DNA of 64,000 bases from Rhizobium sp. Pop5 (GTDB lineage: Bacteria; Pseudomonadota; Alphaproteobacteria; Rhizobiales; Rhizobiaceae), in assembly GCF_024721175.1 (NCBI RefSeq), contig NZ_CP099399.1, forward strand, positions 4,366,160 to 4,430,159, in the 5' to 3' direction. Positions 1 through 8,066 of the stretch are shown here, in pieces. The notes beneath the pieces are model-generated. The model did not search any database. It saw nothing but the letters and a program-made list of their open reading frames with translations, and had not been told where the DNA came from. The translations under genes and the position numbers were made by a program. How positions within the stretch are numbered: position 1 is the first letter of the stretch; each line of letters starts with the position of its first letter.

Positions 1-318
1 ATGAATCTGGAATTCGTCGACATCCGCCCAGACAATCCAATCGCAGCTCTTGGAAATCGTCGACTGAATTTCATCGTGGTGAGCTCGTAAAGACATCGCG
101 TCAAAAGTGCACACCAATTCTCGTAACGTCACTCCCTCCATTTGGCCTAAAACAGACCTCGATCCTTCCAGAATTCTGTCTCGTTCTACTTTCGGGATGC
201 CCGGCTCAAATTGAATCGAAATTTCAAAACGACAAACACCTTGCCGAAGATAATGGCGAACAAACTGGGGTAGCCAGCCGATCCGCGCCGGTTCCGTGGT
301 CATAACCAAGGAGATCAT
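1..318 (-). CDS. Glycosyltransferase-like protein, N-terminal part (runs off the left edge)
   Basis: The minus strand is open from an ATG at 318 to the edge of the window (106 codons). The start is MISLVMTTEPARIGWLPQFV and the visible end is DWIVWADVDEFQIH. The WADVDEF segment is typical of glycosyltransferase family 2/92-like enzymes, where the acidic residues bind the sugar nucleotide and metal. The ATG overlaps the TGA of the upstream gene (ATGA), so the two are translationally coupled. It is the last visible gene of a minus-strand operon starting at 4541. The acceptor and donor sugars cannot be told from the sequence. Confidence 0.6.
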   Translation of the reverse strand, partial: MISLVMTTEPARIGWLPQFVRHYLRQGVCRFEISIQFEPGIPKVERDRILEGSRSVLGQMEGVTLRELVCTFDAMSLRAHHDEIQSTISKSCDWIVWADVDEFQIH

Positions 319-1007
319 GTATAGATGTCCTGCATATGAGCTGCCCACGTTGCAAACGCGCTATTTGTTCGATGGCCCGGCAATGTCCCGTACAGCATGT
401 CCTTACGCCAGGCGACATAATTGAAGGAAAGCTGGTCCCGTCGACTTCCGTGTTCTAACTCAGACCACCAGCCGGCGCAGAAATCCCGTGCCCTTACTGT
501 ATTCCTGCGGACCAAAATTGAAGTTTCAACCAAGCCGTAATTCTCGGGGAACCCTTCTTCACGATATCGCTTTATTTGCATCAATATTTTGCTTGGGTCG
601 TCCTTACGGCGTGCGATGCACGCCGCCGCTTCTTCATATGCACAGTTACGGGGGCCGTAAGTCGATGGATATGCAAATGTTGCTAGATCATGCTCTCCCA
701 AATATCCGATAGCGTCTAATAGCAGTCCAGATGGTTGAAGGCAGGCATCGATCCAGATGCTGTACTCATGTTCGGGTAAATAGAGGTGCGGATGCAACTT
801 TATATGCCGTGCCAACCTGACTCTTTGATCGAGGGTAGTTGACGGTTTGACTGGCAATATCCTCCAAGGTGGTCGGCGGGGAAGGACTTGATCCGTGAAG
901 CATAAATGTGAAACAGGCCCAGCTAGCGACAACTTAAGGCTGTCGTATGGACCCAAAAGAGCAGTGTAGACTACTACATTGGAGTATTCCGGGGTATCAC
1001 TGCCCAT
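315..1007 (-). CDS. DUF616-type glycosyltransferase-like protein
   Basis: A 230-residue protein resembling the DUF616 (TOD1/MUCI70-like) glycosyltransferase domain. The segments YSIWIDACLQ (about residues 82-91), the acidic and Arg-rich middle, and the late DQLSFNYVAW follow the family pattern of a strand ending in W-I-D and a C-terminal DQ helix. It starts 2 bp after the carbamoyltransferase stop and its own stop overlaps the next start by 4 bp, so it is in one operon with its neighbours. A role in building a glycan or a glycosylated small molecule is likely, but the substrate is unknown. Confidence 0.6.
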   Translation of the reverse strand: MGSDTPEYSNVVVYTALLGPYDSLKLSLAGPVSHLCFTDQVLPRRPPWRILPVKPSTTLDQRVRLARHIKLHPHLYLPEHEYSIWIDACLQPSGLLLDAIGYLGEHDLATFAYPSTYGPRNCAYEEAAACIARRKDDPSKILMQIKRYREEGFPENYGLVETSILVRRNTVRARDFCAGWWSELEHGSRRDQLSFNYVAWRKDMLYGTLPGHRTNSAFATWAAHMQDIYT

Positions 1008-1009
1008 TC

Positions 1010-2662
1010 TTATACCCGCTCCACAATAAAATTCTCCAGGACTAAGAGGTCGATCTTGTTCTCAACAAAGGTCCTGATGGCGTCTTGCGGGGTGCAAACA
1101 ATTGGCTCGCTACTGTGGTTAAAGGACGTGTTGAGCAAAATAGGGTGCTCCGTTAAATTTCCGAATGCATTTAGAAGGTCATAAAATTTCGGGCACAATT
1201 GCCGCTCGACTACTTGTACACGCGCCGTGCCATCGACGTGTGTGATCGCAGGAAACTGCGTTCTGAAACCCCGGCGCACATCCGCCGTGAACAGCATGTA
1301 TGGATCAAGTTTAGCACCGTCGAAATACTTAAGTGCAGCTTCCTTTAAGACCGCAGGAGCAAACGGTCTAAAAATCTCTCGTTGTTTGATGATGGCATTC
1401 AAGCGTGCGGCCATGTCCTCTCGGCGAGGGTCGGCGAGCAAGCTGCGTGCGCCGAGGGCCCGAGGTCCGAACTCCATCCTGCCTTGGAACCAACCTACGA
1501 CCGCCCCATCAGCGATAGCTTTTGAAACAGAGGAAACGAGCTCGTCATCAGGTTCTTCCCGATAGTCGAGGCCCAGCTCAGCCAGTAACCGGGGAATTTG
1601 GTAGGAATCAAAAGAAGGGCCGAGATACGGATTAAATAACGTCTTCGACCTATCTAGCCGCGCAAGATCGCCGGATCGCTGCGCTAGAAACGCTGCACCG
1701 ATTGCAGCTCCGGCATCCCCCGCTGCAGGCTGGATGAAAACGTCGGCGAAACCCGCGTTCGCAGCGATGTAAGCATTTGCCTTACAATTAAGAAACACGC
1801 CGCCCGCAAGACAGATATTCAAGATACCGGGAAATTCCGACTTTGCGTGCCGCACCAATTTCAAAAGTGTGCTTTCCGTTAAGCGTTGCAGTGAAGCCGC
1901 CACGTCTGCGTGCACAGGTTGAATTGGCTCTTCAGGTAGGCGCTGAGGACCAAACACTGAGGTTAAAAATCGACAGCCGTCGCCATCTCTACTCATCTGA
2001 CTTTCTACGAACGCTGAAGCGCATCGAAATGATCCGTCGAGGTTAGGACTCAACAGACTCTCCGCAGAATACTTGTCGGGACTGCCGAAAGCCGCCAGTC
2101 CCATTACTTTGTACTCGTCAAGAAGCGGACGAAAGCCTAAATGCTCTGTCACTGCCGAATAAATTAATCCGATTGAATTCGGATATTTTATCTCCTTGCG
2201 ATTACGGATCTGCCCGCTGCGACCCTCGAACAGCGATATGCACGTGTCTTCCCCGACACCATCAACAACCAAGATGCAGCAATGATCAAACGGTGAGCAA
2301 AAATAAGCCGATGCTGCGTGAGCGGCATGGTGTGGTACGAAACAGAGTGGCGTATCGGCGCCTACAAGTCTTTTTACGTGCTTCTTCAGGCTTGCCAGTT
2401 CTTCGACAGGTACGCGCGAGGATATCCCACCAAAGCCCCTCAGATACTTTCTTGAAGGCTGCTCGTAGAAGCAAACAACATCAAGATCCGAAGGGCTCTC
2501 AATCGCAGATAGACAAAATTCGATAGCGGCGGCAGGAAACCTCTTGTCGTTTTTGCTGCGGGTGAAGCGCTCCTCCTCCGCAGCAGCAATCAAAACGCCA
2601 TCCTCAACGAGAGCCGCTGCGGAGTTGTGGTAGAAGCAGGAAATACCAAGACTTATAGTCAA
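1010..2662 (-). CDS. Carbamoyltransferase, NodU/CmcH family
   Basis: A 550-residue protein close to the usual family length of about 570. The N-terminal Kae1-like domain carries FYHNSAAALV (His12), the metal-binding HHAAHAAS (His111, His115) and VVDGVGED (Asp134). The C-terminal YrdC-like part has FGPRALGARSLLADPRR and REIFRPFAP. Enzymes of this family move a carbamoyl group from carbamoyl phosphate, through carbamoyl-AMP, to a hydroxyl of a sugar (nodulation factor) or an antibiotic. The start is a TTG overlapping the TGA of the radical SAM gene (TTGA), consistent with the N-terminal MTISLGISCF. It belongs to the operon 4541-1. The carbamoylated product is unknown; no nod genes are seen nearby. 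Confidence 0.88.
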   Translation of the reverse strand: MTISLGISCFYHNSAAALVEDGVLIAAAEEERFTRSKNDKRFPAAAIEFCLSAIESPSDLDVVCFYEQPSRKYLRGFGGISSRVPVEELASLKKHVKRLVGADTPLCFVPHHAAHAASAYFCSPFDHCCILVVDGVGEDTCISLFEGRSGQIRNRKEIKYPNSIGLIYSAVTEHLGFRPLLDEYKVMGLAAFGSPDKYSAESLLSPNLDGSFRCASAFVESQMSRDGDGCRFLTSVFGPQRLPEEPIQPVHADVAASLQRLTESTLLKLVRHAKSEFPGILNICLAGGVFLNCKANAYIAANAGFADVFIQPAAGDAGAAIGAAFLAQRSGDLARLDRSKTLFNPYLGPSFDSYQIPRLLAELGLDYREEPDDELVSSVSKAIADGAVVGWFQGRMEFGPRALGARSLLADPRREDMAARLNAIIKQREIFRPFAPAVLKEAALKYFDGAKLDPYMLFTADVRRGFRTQFPAITHVDGTARVQVVERQLCPKFYDLLNAFGNLTEHPILLNTSFNHSSEPIVCTPQDAIRTFVENKIDLLVLENFIVERV

Positions 2663-3621
2663 TTTTCAACTCTGCGCTTAGTAACAGCGATATCTACCAA
2701 ACAGGAACAAGCATGCCGTGTGCAGATGGCTATCGGTCCTTCGGGCAAGGAGAAAGTCCCGCAAATATTTCCTAGGTTTCCTCCTTCTCTGCAATTAGCG
2801 CGAAACAAGTCGCCGTTTCCATGAACTACCAACAGCTCGATCCCCGCCGCGCACGAAAACCCCAAGAATCGATTTGCTCGCGTTGCCACCATTCGCGACG
2901 CCTCAACGGTGTTTTGCGTTCCGTCCTCGTAGGCGACACGCATACGACTGCAAGTTCGGTCTTGCTTAGCGGCAGTCCTTGTTGAGAAGCGATAGGTCTT
3001 CAGGGTATCGAGTTGTTCGTCCTCATACGGGTAAAGTTCGTTCTTGAATGAGACTAGCAACGGTTTCAACGTTGCGGTCACATCGCGGTGCTCTTCTGTA
3101 AGCCTAACGGCGATATGGCGTGTCTCCTCGAAGCGATCTGGGAGCATTGTGAAATTTACATGGACCGAACAAAACGCCGTTAAGAAGTTTAAAACACTTA
3201 CAAATTTGTCATAGTCGGAGTACTCGATGTGATAGGTCAAGGTGACCTCACGCCAGACTGGTCCGAGCCGTTCCCACCACGCCCGTGGACGTGTGGCATT
3301 CGAGATTATCCCTACGGTATGTCCTAGATTCACTGCACGTGAAGCGGAGCTTTGGAGCGGCTCCCACAGTGTGGGCTCTCCCCCGGTCCATTGAAAATGA
3401 ACTTGGCGCCCGGTACCGGACGACCATTCGCTCACCGCATCGACGAAGCGGTGGGCTTGTGCGGCATCCTGTTGCCAAAGTGTCCCGTCGTGTAAATATT
3501 TGGGACAGTATGAACAACGGTAGTTGCACCTGTTTCCAACGTTCCAATCAACAACGAGCAGTTTTGAGCGTGCGGCGTCGGTGTGCTCCAGTGATACAAT
3601 TTTTGGCCGAGTCACATTCAT
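2659..3621 (-). CDS. Radical SAM protein with C-terminal Cys cluster
   Basis: A 320-residue protein when started at the ATG at 3621, which overlaps the TGA of the upstream SGNH gene (ATGA); a longer start at 3666 would overlap that gene by 49 bp. CNYRCSYC (Cys32, Cys36, Cys39) is the CxxxCxxC motif that binds the SAM [4Fe-4S] cluster, and TGGEPTLW is the GGE motif. Near the C-terminus FSCAAG, ANCREGGNLGNIC and CTRHACSC look like SPASM/Twitch ligands for one or two extra clusters. Such proteins modify peptides or sugars by radical chemistry. No precursor peptide was recognised next to it, so a carbohydrate or small-molecule substrate is equally possible. Confidence 0.8.
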   Translation of the reverse strand: MNVTRPKIVSLEHTDAARSKLLVVDWNVGNRCNYRCSYCPKYLHDGTLWQQDAAQAHRFVDAVSEWSSGTGRQVHFQWTGGEPTLWEPLQSSASRAVNLGHTVGIISNATRPRAWWERLGPVWREVTLTYHIEYSDYDKFVSVLNFLTAFCSVHVNFTMLPDRFEETRHIAVRLTEEHRDVTATLKPLLVSFKNELYPYEDEQLDTLKTYRFSTRTAAKQDRTCSRMRVAYEDGTQNTVEASRMVATRANRFLGFSCAAGIELLVVHGNGDLFRANCREGGNLGNICGTFSLPEGPIAICTRHACSCLVDIAVTKRRVEN

Positions 3622-4541
3622 CGATACGGTTCCACGACAATTGTTTCCTGCCGTCGGGCCACCCATGAAGTCACATCGTCACCTAAAGTCAGATTGTTTT
3701 CCAAAGACCGAAAAATACGTCGAACTCGACGGCCTCGCCTTTGAAAACTGGTGGTAGCCATCTTCGCAACTGCGGCCAACGCTAAAAGCTTATTGGAAAG
3801 GGGGCCTGGATGTGTGTGGTCACCCGCAAAGTCTATCCGCGGAAATACAAGACCACTATACTCTTCGTTCGACATCCACTGATTTATACTTGGAGTCTTA
3901 TAGTATGTTGCATAGGTGTAATAAAATGGAACGCAATACGCCAGACAGGCGAGGGAGCAAATCTTAATTGAGCGATATAGTCGCGCCATGTCATTTGCAT
4001 AGCCTTCAAGGTCTTCACACTTTTTCTTAAGGCTAATTCTTTCATCGGACCATTCCGATCTGTTCGGCTGCCCCGGTCTCAGGGTGTATCCTTTTTTTTC
4101 GGAGGCCCAATACTCGACGCGAGATGCTTGGGTAAAAGCTACAAATACAATATCGGGCCGGAGGCATTCTATGCTTTCCGACAGCTGTCTAGATATATAA
4201 TCATTGCTGGCACCGGGAACAGCCAGGTTAATATCGAAAACTCGGCGTCCCAAAAGTATTTGAAGCAGTCGAGCCATCTGCGCGCCTAAGGTTTGTTCCC
4301 GGGGTAGACCGTAGCCGAATGCAAAACTGCACCCCAATACGAGAATGGTGAGATCACGCTTGCCTGGTTTGCGTTCAGCCAGCCTAAAACCTTGGTCATC
4401 CAGCTTATGAACGAACCCGTCCGTGGTGACAAATTCGCGCCCAGGCACTTCGAATCCGAATGATACTTGGCCAGGATGTATAAATCCCGGCCTGTCTTCT
4501 GAAGTATCTAGACGTTCTCTGACAACACGCTTCGGCCCCAT
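3618..4541 (-). CDS. SGNH/GDSL-like hydrolase
   Basis: A 307-residue cytoplasmic-looking protein and the first gene of the minus-strand operon. LVLGCSFAFGYGL (residues 68-79, Ser72 as likely nucleophile) replaces the GDS block, VPGASNDY (109-115) is the Gly/Asn oxyanion block, and GDHTHPG near residue 243 supplies the Asp-x-x-His block. The family hydrolyses acyl esters or transfers acyl groups on glycans. A Cys precedes the Ser, as in the SGNH proteins of polysaccharide loci. Upstream lies a 324-bp gap that must hold the operon promoter. The substrate is not evident. Confidence 0.65.
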   Translation of the reverse strand: MGPKRVVRERLDTSEDRPGFIHPGQVSFGFEVPGREFVTTDGFVHKLDDQGFRLAERKPGKRDLTILVLGCSFAFGYGLPREQTLGAQMARLLQILLGRRVFDINLAVPGASNDYISRQLSESIECLRPDIVFVAFTQASRVEYWASEKKGYTLRPGQPNRSEWSDERISLKKKCEDLEGYANDMARLYRSIKICSLACLAYCVPFYYTYATYYKTPSINQWMSNEEYSGLVFPRIDFAGDHTHPGPLSNKLLALAAVAKMATTSFQRRGRRVRRIFRSLENNLTLGDDVTSWVARRQETIVVEPYR

Positions 4542-4865
4542 ACCACAACCTCTCGGAATAGAGCTGCGAGAAACGAATAAGCATAGCTCTCCACTTGACC
4601 GGACATCGGAGAAGAGTATTTAGAATGAATTGCCTGTTTGTGCTTGCTACACACGTATTGCATGAGTTTTAATGAAATGCAATCGCCTTCCAATAATCCT
4701 TTTTTACTACGGAAATAGCACTTCCATGCAACAGAAGGCTTTGATTGCTTGGCGAAACAACACAGATAGTTGTTGATTGACGTTCCCCGAGTTGGCGCGT
4801 TGATCTTTCACCTAAAATAGCCGAGCCTTCAAACATAAACCAACGTTTATGTTTGACGGAGGACC
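4542..4865. promoter_or_regulatory. Intergenic region with inverted repeat before the recombinase
   Basis: This 324-bp gap separates the divergent glycan operon and a serine recombinase gene and should hold both promoters. A perfect inverted repeat with 11-bp arms (4830-4840 and 4845-4855, 4-nt loop CAAC) lies directly before the ribosome-binding site GGAGGA (4858-4863) of the recombinase. It could be an operator or a half of the recombination site. I could not assign a convincing -35/-10 pair. Confidence 0.45.
4836..4847. repeat. Left copy of 12-bp direct repeat flanking the recombinase
   Basis: TAAACCAACGTT occurs here and again at 5518-5529, on either side of the small recombinase gene. 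The core AACGTT is palindromic. This copy lies inside the 26-bp inverted repeat before the gene. It may mark the ends of a small inserted cassette or be recombinase binding sites. Confidence 0.5.
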
Positions 4866-5500
4866 ATGAAATACGTCGCCTACTACCGCGTTTCAACATC
4901 CAAACAGCAGCGCTCAGGACTTGGTCTGGCAGCACAAAAGGCGACCATCGAAGCCTTCGTACAACCTGCTGACGAATTGATTGCGGAATTCGTCGAAACA
5001 AGTTCGGGCAAAAAGGACGACCGTTCGAAGCTCGCTGAGGCAATCAAGATCACGAGAAAAAACAACGCCAAATTGGTGATCGCGAAGCTCGATCGCTTTT
5101 CGAGGCGGGTCAGCTTCATCGCGAAGATGATGGAAAGCGATGTCGGATTTGTAGTCGCAGACATGCCGACAGCGTCAGAATTCCAGCTCCATATCTTTGC
5201 AGCTTTGGCTCAAGAGGAGCGCCGGCTCATCTCGGCGAGAACAAAAGCCGCTCTCGCTGAAGCGAAGAAAAAGGGAGTGAAGCTAGGTGTTCACGGAGCG
5301 CGCCTCGCACAGCAAAATAGAATCGAGGCTACTCGTCGAGCAAGTGAGCGAGCCCTCATCTACCGGAAGGTTGGACCGGCATGTCTTATTCGGGCATCGC
5401 CCGCCACCTTAACGAGGCAGGGATAAAATCGAAGATGGGTGGCATCTTTCACCCGCAGAGTATCAAAAATTTGATCCGCTGTTTAAGTGAGCCTCACTGA
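4866..5500 (+). pseudogene. Small serine recombinase (resolvase/invertase), frameshifted
   Basis: The open frame 4866-5426 starts MKYVAYYRVSTSKQQRSGLG, with the catalytic Ser in YYRVS, followed by KLDRFSRR and AQEERRLISARTKAAL, all standard for the catalytic domain of serine recombinases. After IYRKVGPA the frame is wrong. In the +1 frame from about 5380 the sequence reads MSYSGIARHLNEAGI, the usual DNA-binding helix, and ends at a TGA at 5498-5500. A single-base indel therefore separates the two domains. The gene is preceded by GGAGGA and is flanked by a 12-bp direct repeat (4836-4847, 5518-5529). It is probably inactive, unless the indel is a sequencing error. Confidence 0.75.
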
Positions 5501-5517
5501 TTAAATCAATCACAATT

Positions 5518-5529
5518 TAAACCAACGTT
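5518..5529. repeat. Right copy of 12-bp direct repeat flanking the recombinase
   Basis: Exact second copy of TAAACCAACGTT, 18 bp after the reconstructed recombinase stop. It lacks the surrounding inverted repeat of the left copy. The stretch 5530-5650 up to the next gene shows no further feature that I can support. Confidence 0.5.
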
Positions 5530-6448
5530 CAAAAATGGCTCCGCACCGGCTGATCCTATCTCGGGTTTTCTCTGTTTTTCGCGCCAAGGGGCTTTTTTTA
5601 CCTATCGCACCTGTCGATAATCGATCAACTCAACTGCATCAGGTGACACGATGTTCGCAATTGCACCCACAGATTTAGATTGGTTCGACCGATTGAGAAC
5701 TGGTCCTGTACCGAACTTGATCAATTTTTGGACACCGACGCCTTGGAATATCAGGCGCTTAAGCTCCAATGACCGATTTTATTTTCTGCTGAAGCATCCA
5801 GTTCGGAAAGTCGCGGGTTACGGACTGTTTGTTAGTTATGTCGAACTGTCTGCTGCCGATGCATGGGAAAAATTTGGAGTGGGAAACGGAGTGGATAGCA
5901 GGGAAGGCCTAACCACTAAGGTACAGGATTTTGCGACAAAGCGCTCCATAAAGGCACTGCCGTCTAATCCGCAAATTGGATGCATACTACTTCGAGAACC
6001 TGTTTTTCTCGCCGACAATGAATTTCTATCTCCCGATGAAGTAGGCCATACCTTTCCTCGCGAGGTGGTGAAACTGAAATATTTCACCGATCAAGATAAA
6101 CTCCAACTTGCCCTGGGCCGGCCAATGCTGGTCACAACACCCTTCACGTTGGTCGCTGGCACCGGAACTCGGAAACATGTATCCCGAAAAGACAGGAAAG
6201 GACAGTCTGCGTTTCGGCAGACCGTCCTGAAGAACTACGAACATCGTTGCTGCATCACCGGCGCTACGATAGCGGAATTGCTAGAAGCAGCCCACATACA
6301 GCCATATGTGGACCAGCGAAGTGATCATCCTCAGAACGGGCTTTGCCTAAGGGCAGATATTCATCGCCTTTTCGACAGTGGGTTGATCACGATAGACACG
6401 AGCTTCCGGCTGCACGTGGAGTGCCCCCCATTTCGCCGGACAGATCAG

Positions 6449-7276
6449 CTATTGAGACAATGCTTTGATGAACTCCCTTGGGGAGGCCATTTTCAGCGCT
6501 GAGTGTGGATGGATTTCATTATAGTCTTCGATCCATCCGTCGATCTTCCGGAGAGCTGTATCGGCGTCCGGAATGGGTGAGATGCGTATATAGTCCCGCT
6601 TCAAGGTTTTGACGAAGGCTTCAGACATGCCGTTCGATTGTGGGCTGGCAACGGGCGTGAAGCATGGGATCAGGTTGAGGGCTTGGGCAAACAGCCTGGT
6701 CTCCCGCGCGGTGTATGCACTGCCGTTATCAGATAGATGTTCTATTGCATGCGGGGCGCTGGTTGCGCCGAAGCGCTTTTCGACGGCCTCCAACATCATG
6801 TCTCGAATGTCGCAGCCGGATATCCCGGCATTGGCGACGGCTGCCCATGAGATAATTTCCCGGTCAAACGCATCGATGATGAACGCGAGACGGACCACCT
6901 CGCCATTCCAGCAAGTGAACTCAAGGCCATCCGAGCACCAGCGCAGGTTAGACCGCATCACCATGACCTTGCCGTCGTGGACACGGCCTATTCGCACCGC
7001 CGTGTGTTTCTCAAGGATCATAGCGTGATTGGCCATGATGCGATGAACTCGCTTGCGATTGACGACGGGCAGATCAGCAGCTCGCCGCTGCCTGTTGAGA
7101 AGGGCAGCGATCCGCCGATAGCCATAGGTCGGCCGAGCATCCACGAGTTTACGAATGGCAGGCAGCAGCTCGGCATCGTCCGCTTTGAGGTATGATCCAC
7201 GCGGCTTGCACTTGCCTTTAAGGCGCTCCACGAGATTGGACCGCGATACGCCCAGGACGTCAGCCACGGTCTTCAT
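6449..7276 (-). CDS. IS3-family transposase OrfB (DDE integrase domain)
   Basis: A 275-residue transposase with an HTH_21-like N-terminus (PTYGYRRIAALLNRQRR) and an rve integrase core. The acidic triad is visible as FIIDAFD, HLSDNGSAY and the Glu in SPQSNGMSEAFVKTLKRDY. It is normally made as an OrfAB fusion: the frame is open upstream of the ATG to a run of seven A on the minus strand (7318-7324) inside orfA, a typical -1 slippage site. It overlaps orfA by 4 bp. Confidence 0.92.
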   Translation of the reverse strand: MKTVADVLGVSRSNLVERLKGKCKPRGSYLKADDAELLPAIRKLVDARPTYGYRRIAALLNRQRRAADLPVVNRKRVHRIMANHAMILEKHTAVRIGRVHDGKVMVMRSNLRWCSDGLEFTCWNGEVVRLAFIIDAFDREIISWAAVANAGISGCDIRDMMLEAVEKRFGATSAPHAIEHLSDNGSAYTARETRLFAQALNLIPCFTPVASPQSNGMSEAFVKTLKRDYIRISPIPDADTALRKIDGWIEDYNEIHPHSALKMASPREFIKALSQ

Positions 7277-7662
7277 CGGGAACCGTCCTTCGGCAACAAG
7301 ATCGGCCGCGATATCGGTTTTTTTGAGTGGGCTTTAGAAAGAGCTTCGCGGAGAATCTCGTTCTCCAACGTCTTGCGCCCGAGGATGCGCTCAAGCTCGC
7401 GCACTCGATCTTCCAGCTTCTTCACCTCGGAATTGCCGATCACTGGCTCGTCAGAATCCACGGCCACCGCACCTCCCTCGCTCAGGAGCCTACGCCAGCG
7501 ATACAGAAGATTTGGCGCAACTCCATGCCGCCGCGCCGCGGAGGAAACGGTCTCCCCGGCGGCATAGCTTTCCTCGATGATCTGCAGTTTGCGTTCCGTT
7601 GTCCAGCGTCGCCGCCGGACGTCACCGATCATCAAGTCAACCTGTCGAAACTCGTTAGACAT
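7273..7662 (-). CDS. IS3-family transposase OrfA (helix-turn-helix)
   Basis: A 129-residue protein with an HTH_Tnp_1 domain (RRRRWTTERKLQIIEES, then SSAARRHGVAPNLLYRWRR at residues 41-59) and a C-terminal leucine-zipper helix (VKKLEDRVRELERILGRKT). It binds the element's ends. The segment KAHSKKP overlaps the A7 slippery run at 7318-7324 where ribosomes may shift into orfB. It resembles IS2-group OrfA proteins. Confidence 0.92.
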   Translation of the reverse strand: MSNEFRQVDLMIGDVRRRRWTTERKLQIIEESYAAGETVSSAARRHGVAPNLLYRWRRLLSEGGAVAVDSDEPVIGNSEVKKLEDRVRELERILGRKTLENEILREALSKAHSKKPISRPILLPKDGSR

Positions 7663-8066
7663 AAGCTTATCCTCAAGCCTGTGCTTGAGCCTTCCTGCTT
7701 ATGCTGAGTGTCCGGTCGAAAGTGGGGGCAGTTCAGCACGTTAGTCCGAAGCTTGCAGGAACCGACTATCAAAAACTTGTAGGCCAGCCAGTAACGTTGC
7801 CAACCTTATCCACTACTCGCCCTTCCACTTTAGCACTTGAGCATCATTTCCATCAAATTTTCCGGTAGGTGACGATCAGTGTGAGCTGAAGCAATACCTG
7901 CCTGGTGACTGCAGGCTAAACTCGATGAACAGCCGGATGAGGCCAATGTCAGGAGGAGCAAATGGTGGTGGAATATCGTGATCGTGCACACAAACCGATA
8001 GCATTGATCCCTTACTGTCTCGTCGTATTTTAAAGTTTGATCGCGGATTGCGCCAAGCCCCCAAGT

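Larger units (their letters stand above)
6417..7735 (-). mobile_element. IS3-family insertion sequence (IS2 group), intact
   Basis: The element is 1319 bp with imperfect terminal inverted repeats. The left end starts TGGAGTGCCCCCCATTTCG and the complement of the right end starts TGAACTGCCCCCACTTTCG; both continue with CCGGACA. The 5-bp target duplication GCACG lies at 6412-6416 and 7736-7740. Inside are orfA and orfB on the minus strand. The insertion splits an HNH endonuclease gene; both halves still match in frame, so the event looks recent. Confidence 0.93.
5651..7868 (+). pseudogene. HNH endonuclease gene with EVE-like N-terminus, split by an IS3-family element
   Basis: The 5' part (5651-6416) encodes a domain with FWTPTPWNIRRL and FYFLLKHPVRKVAGYG, like the modified-base-sensing EVE/PUA-type domains. 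It is followed by an HNH nuclease core: CCITGA, AAHIQPY, HPQNGLCL and ADIHRLFD. At codon RLHV the IS inserts. Removing the IS and one copy of the 5-bp target repeat restores the frame: the ORF continues VSPKLAGTDYQKLVGQP and ends ALEHHFHQIFR at a TAG (7866-7868), giving a protein of about 299 residues. The HNH motif precedes the break, so a truncated product with a foreign tail (stop 6500-6502) could still be made. A type IV-like restriction role is likely. Confidence 0.85.
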
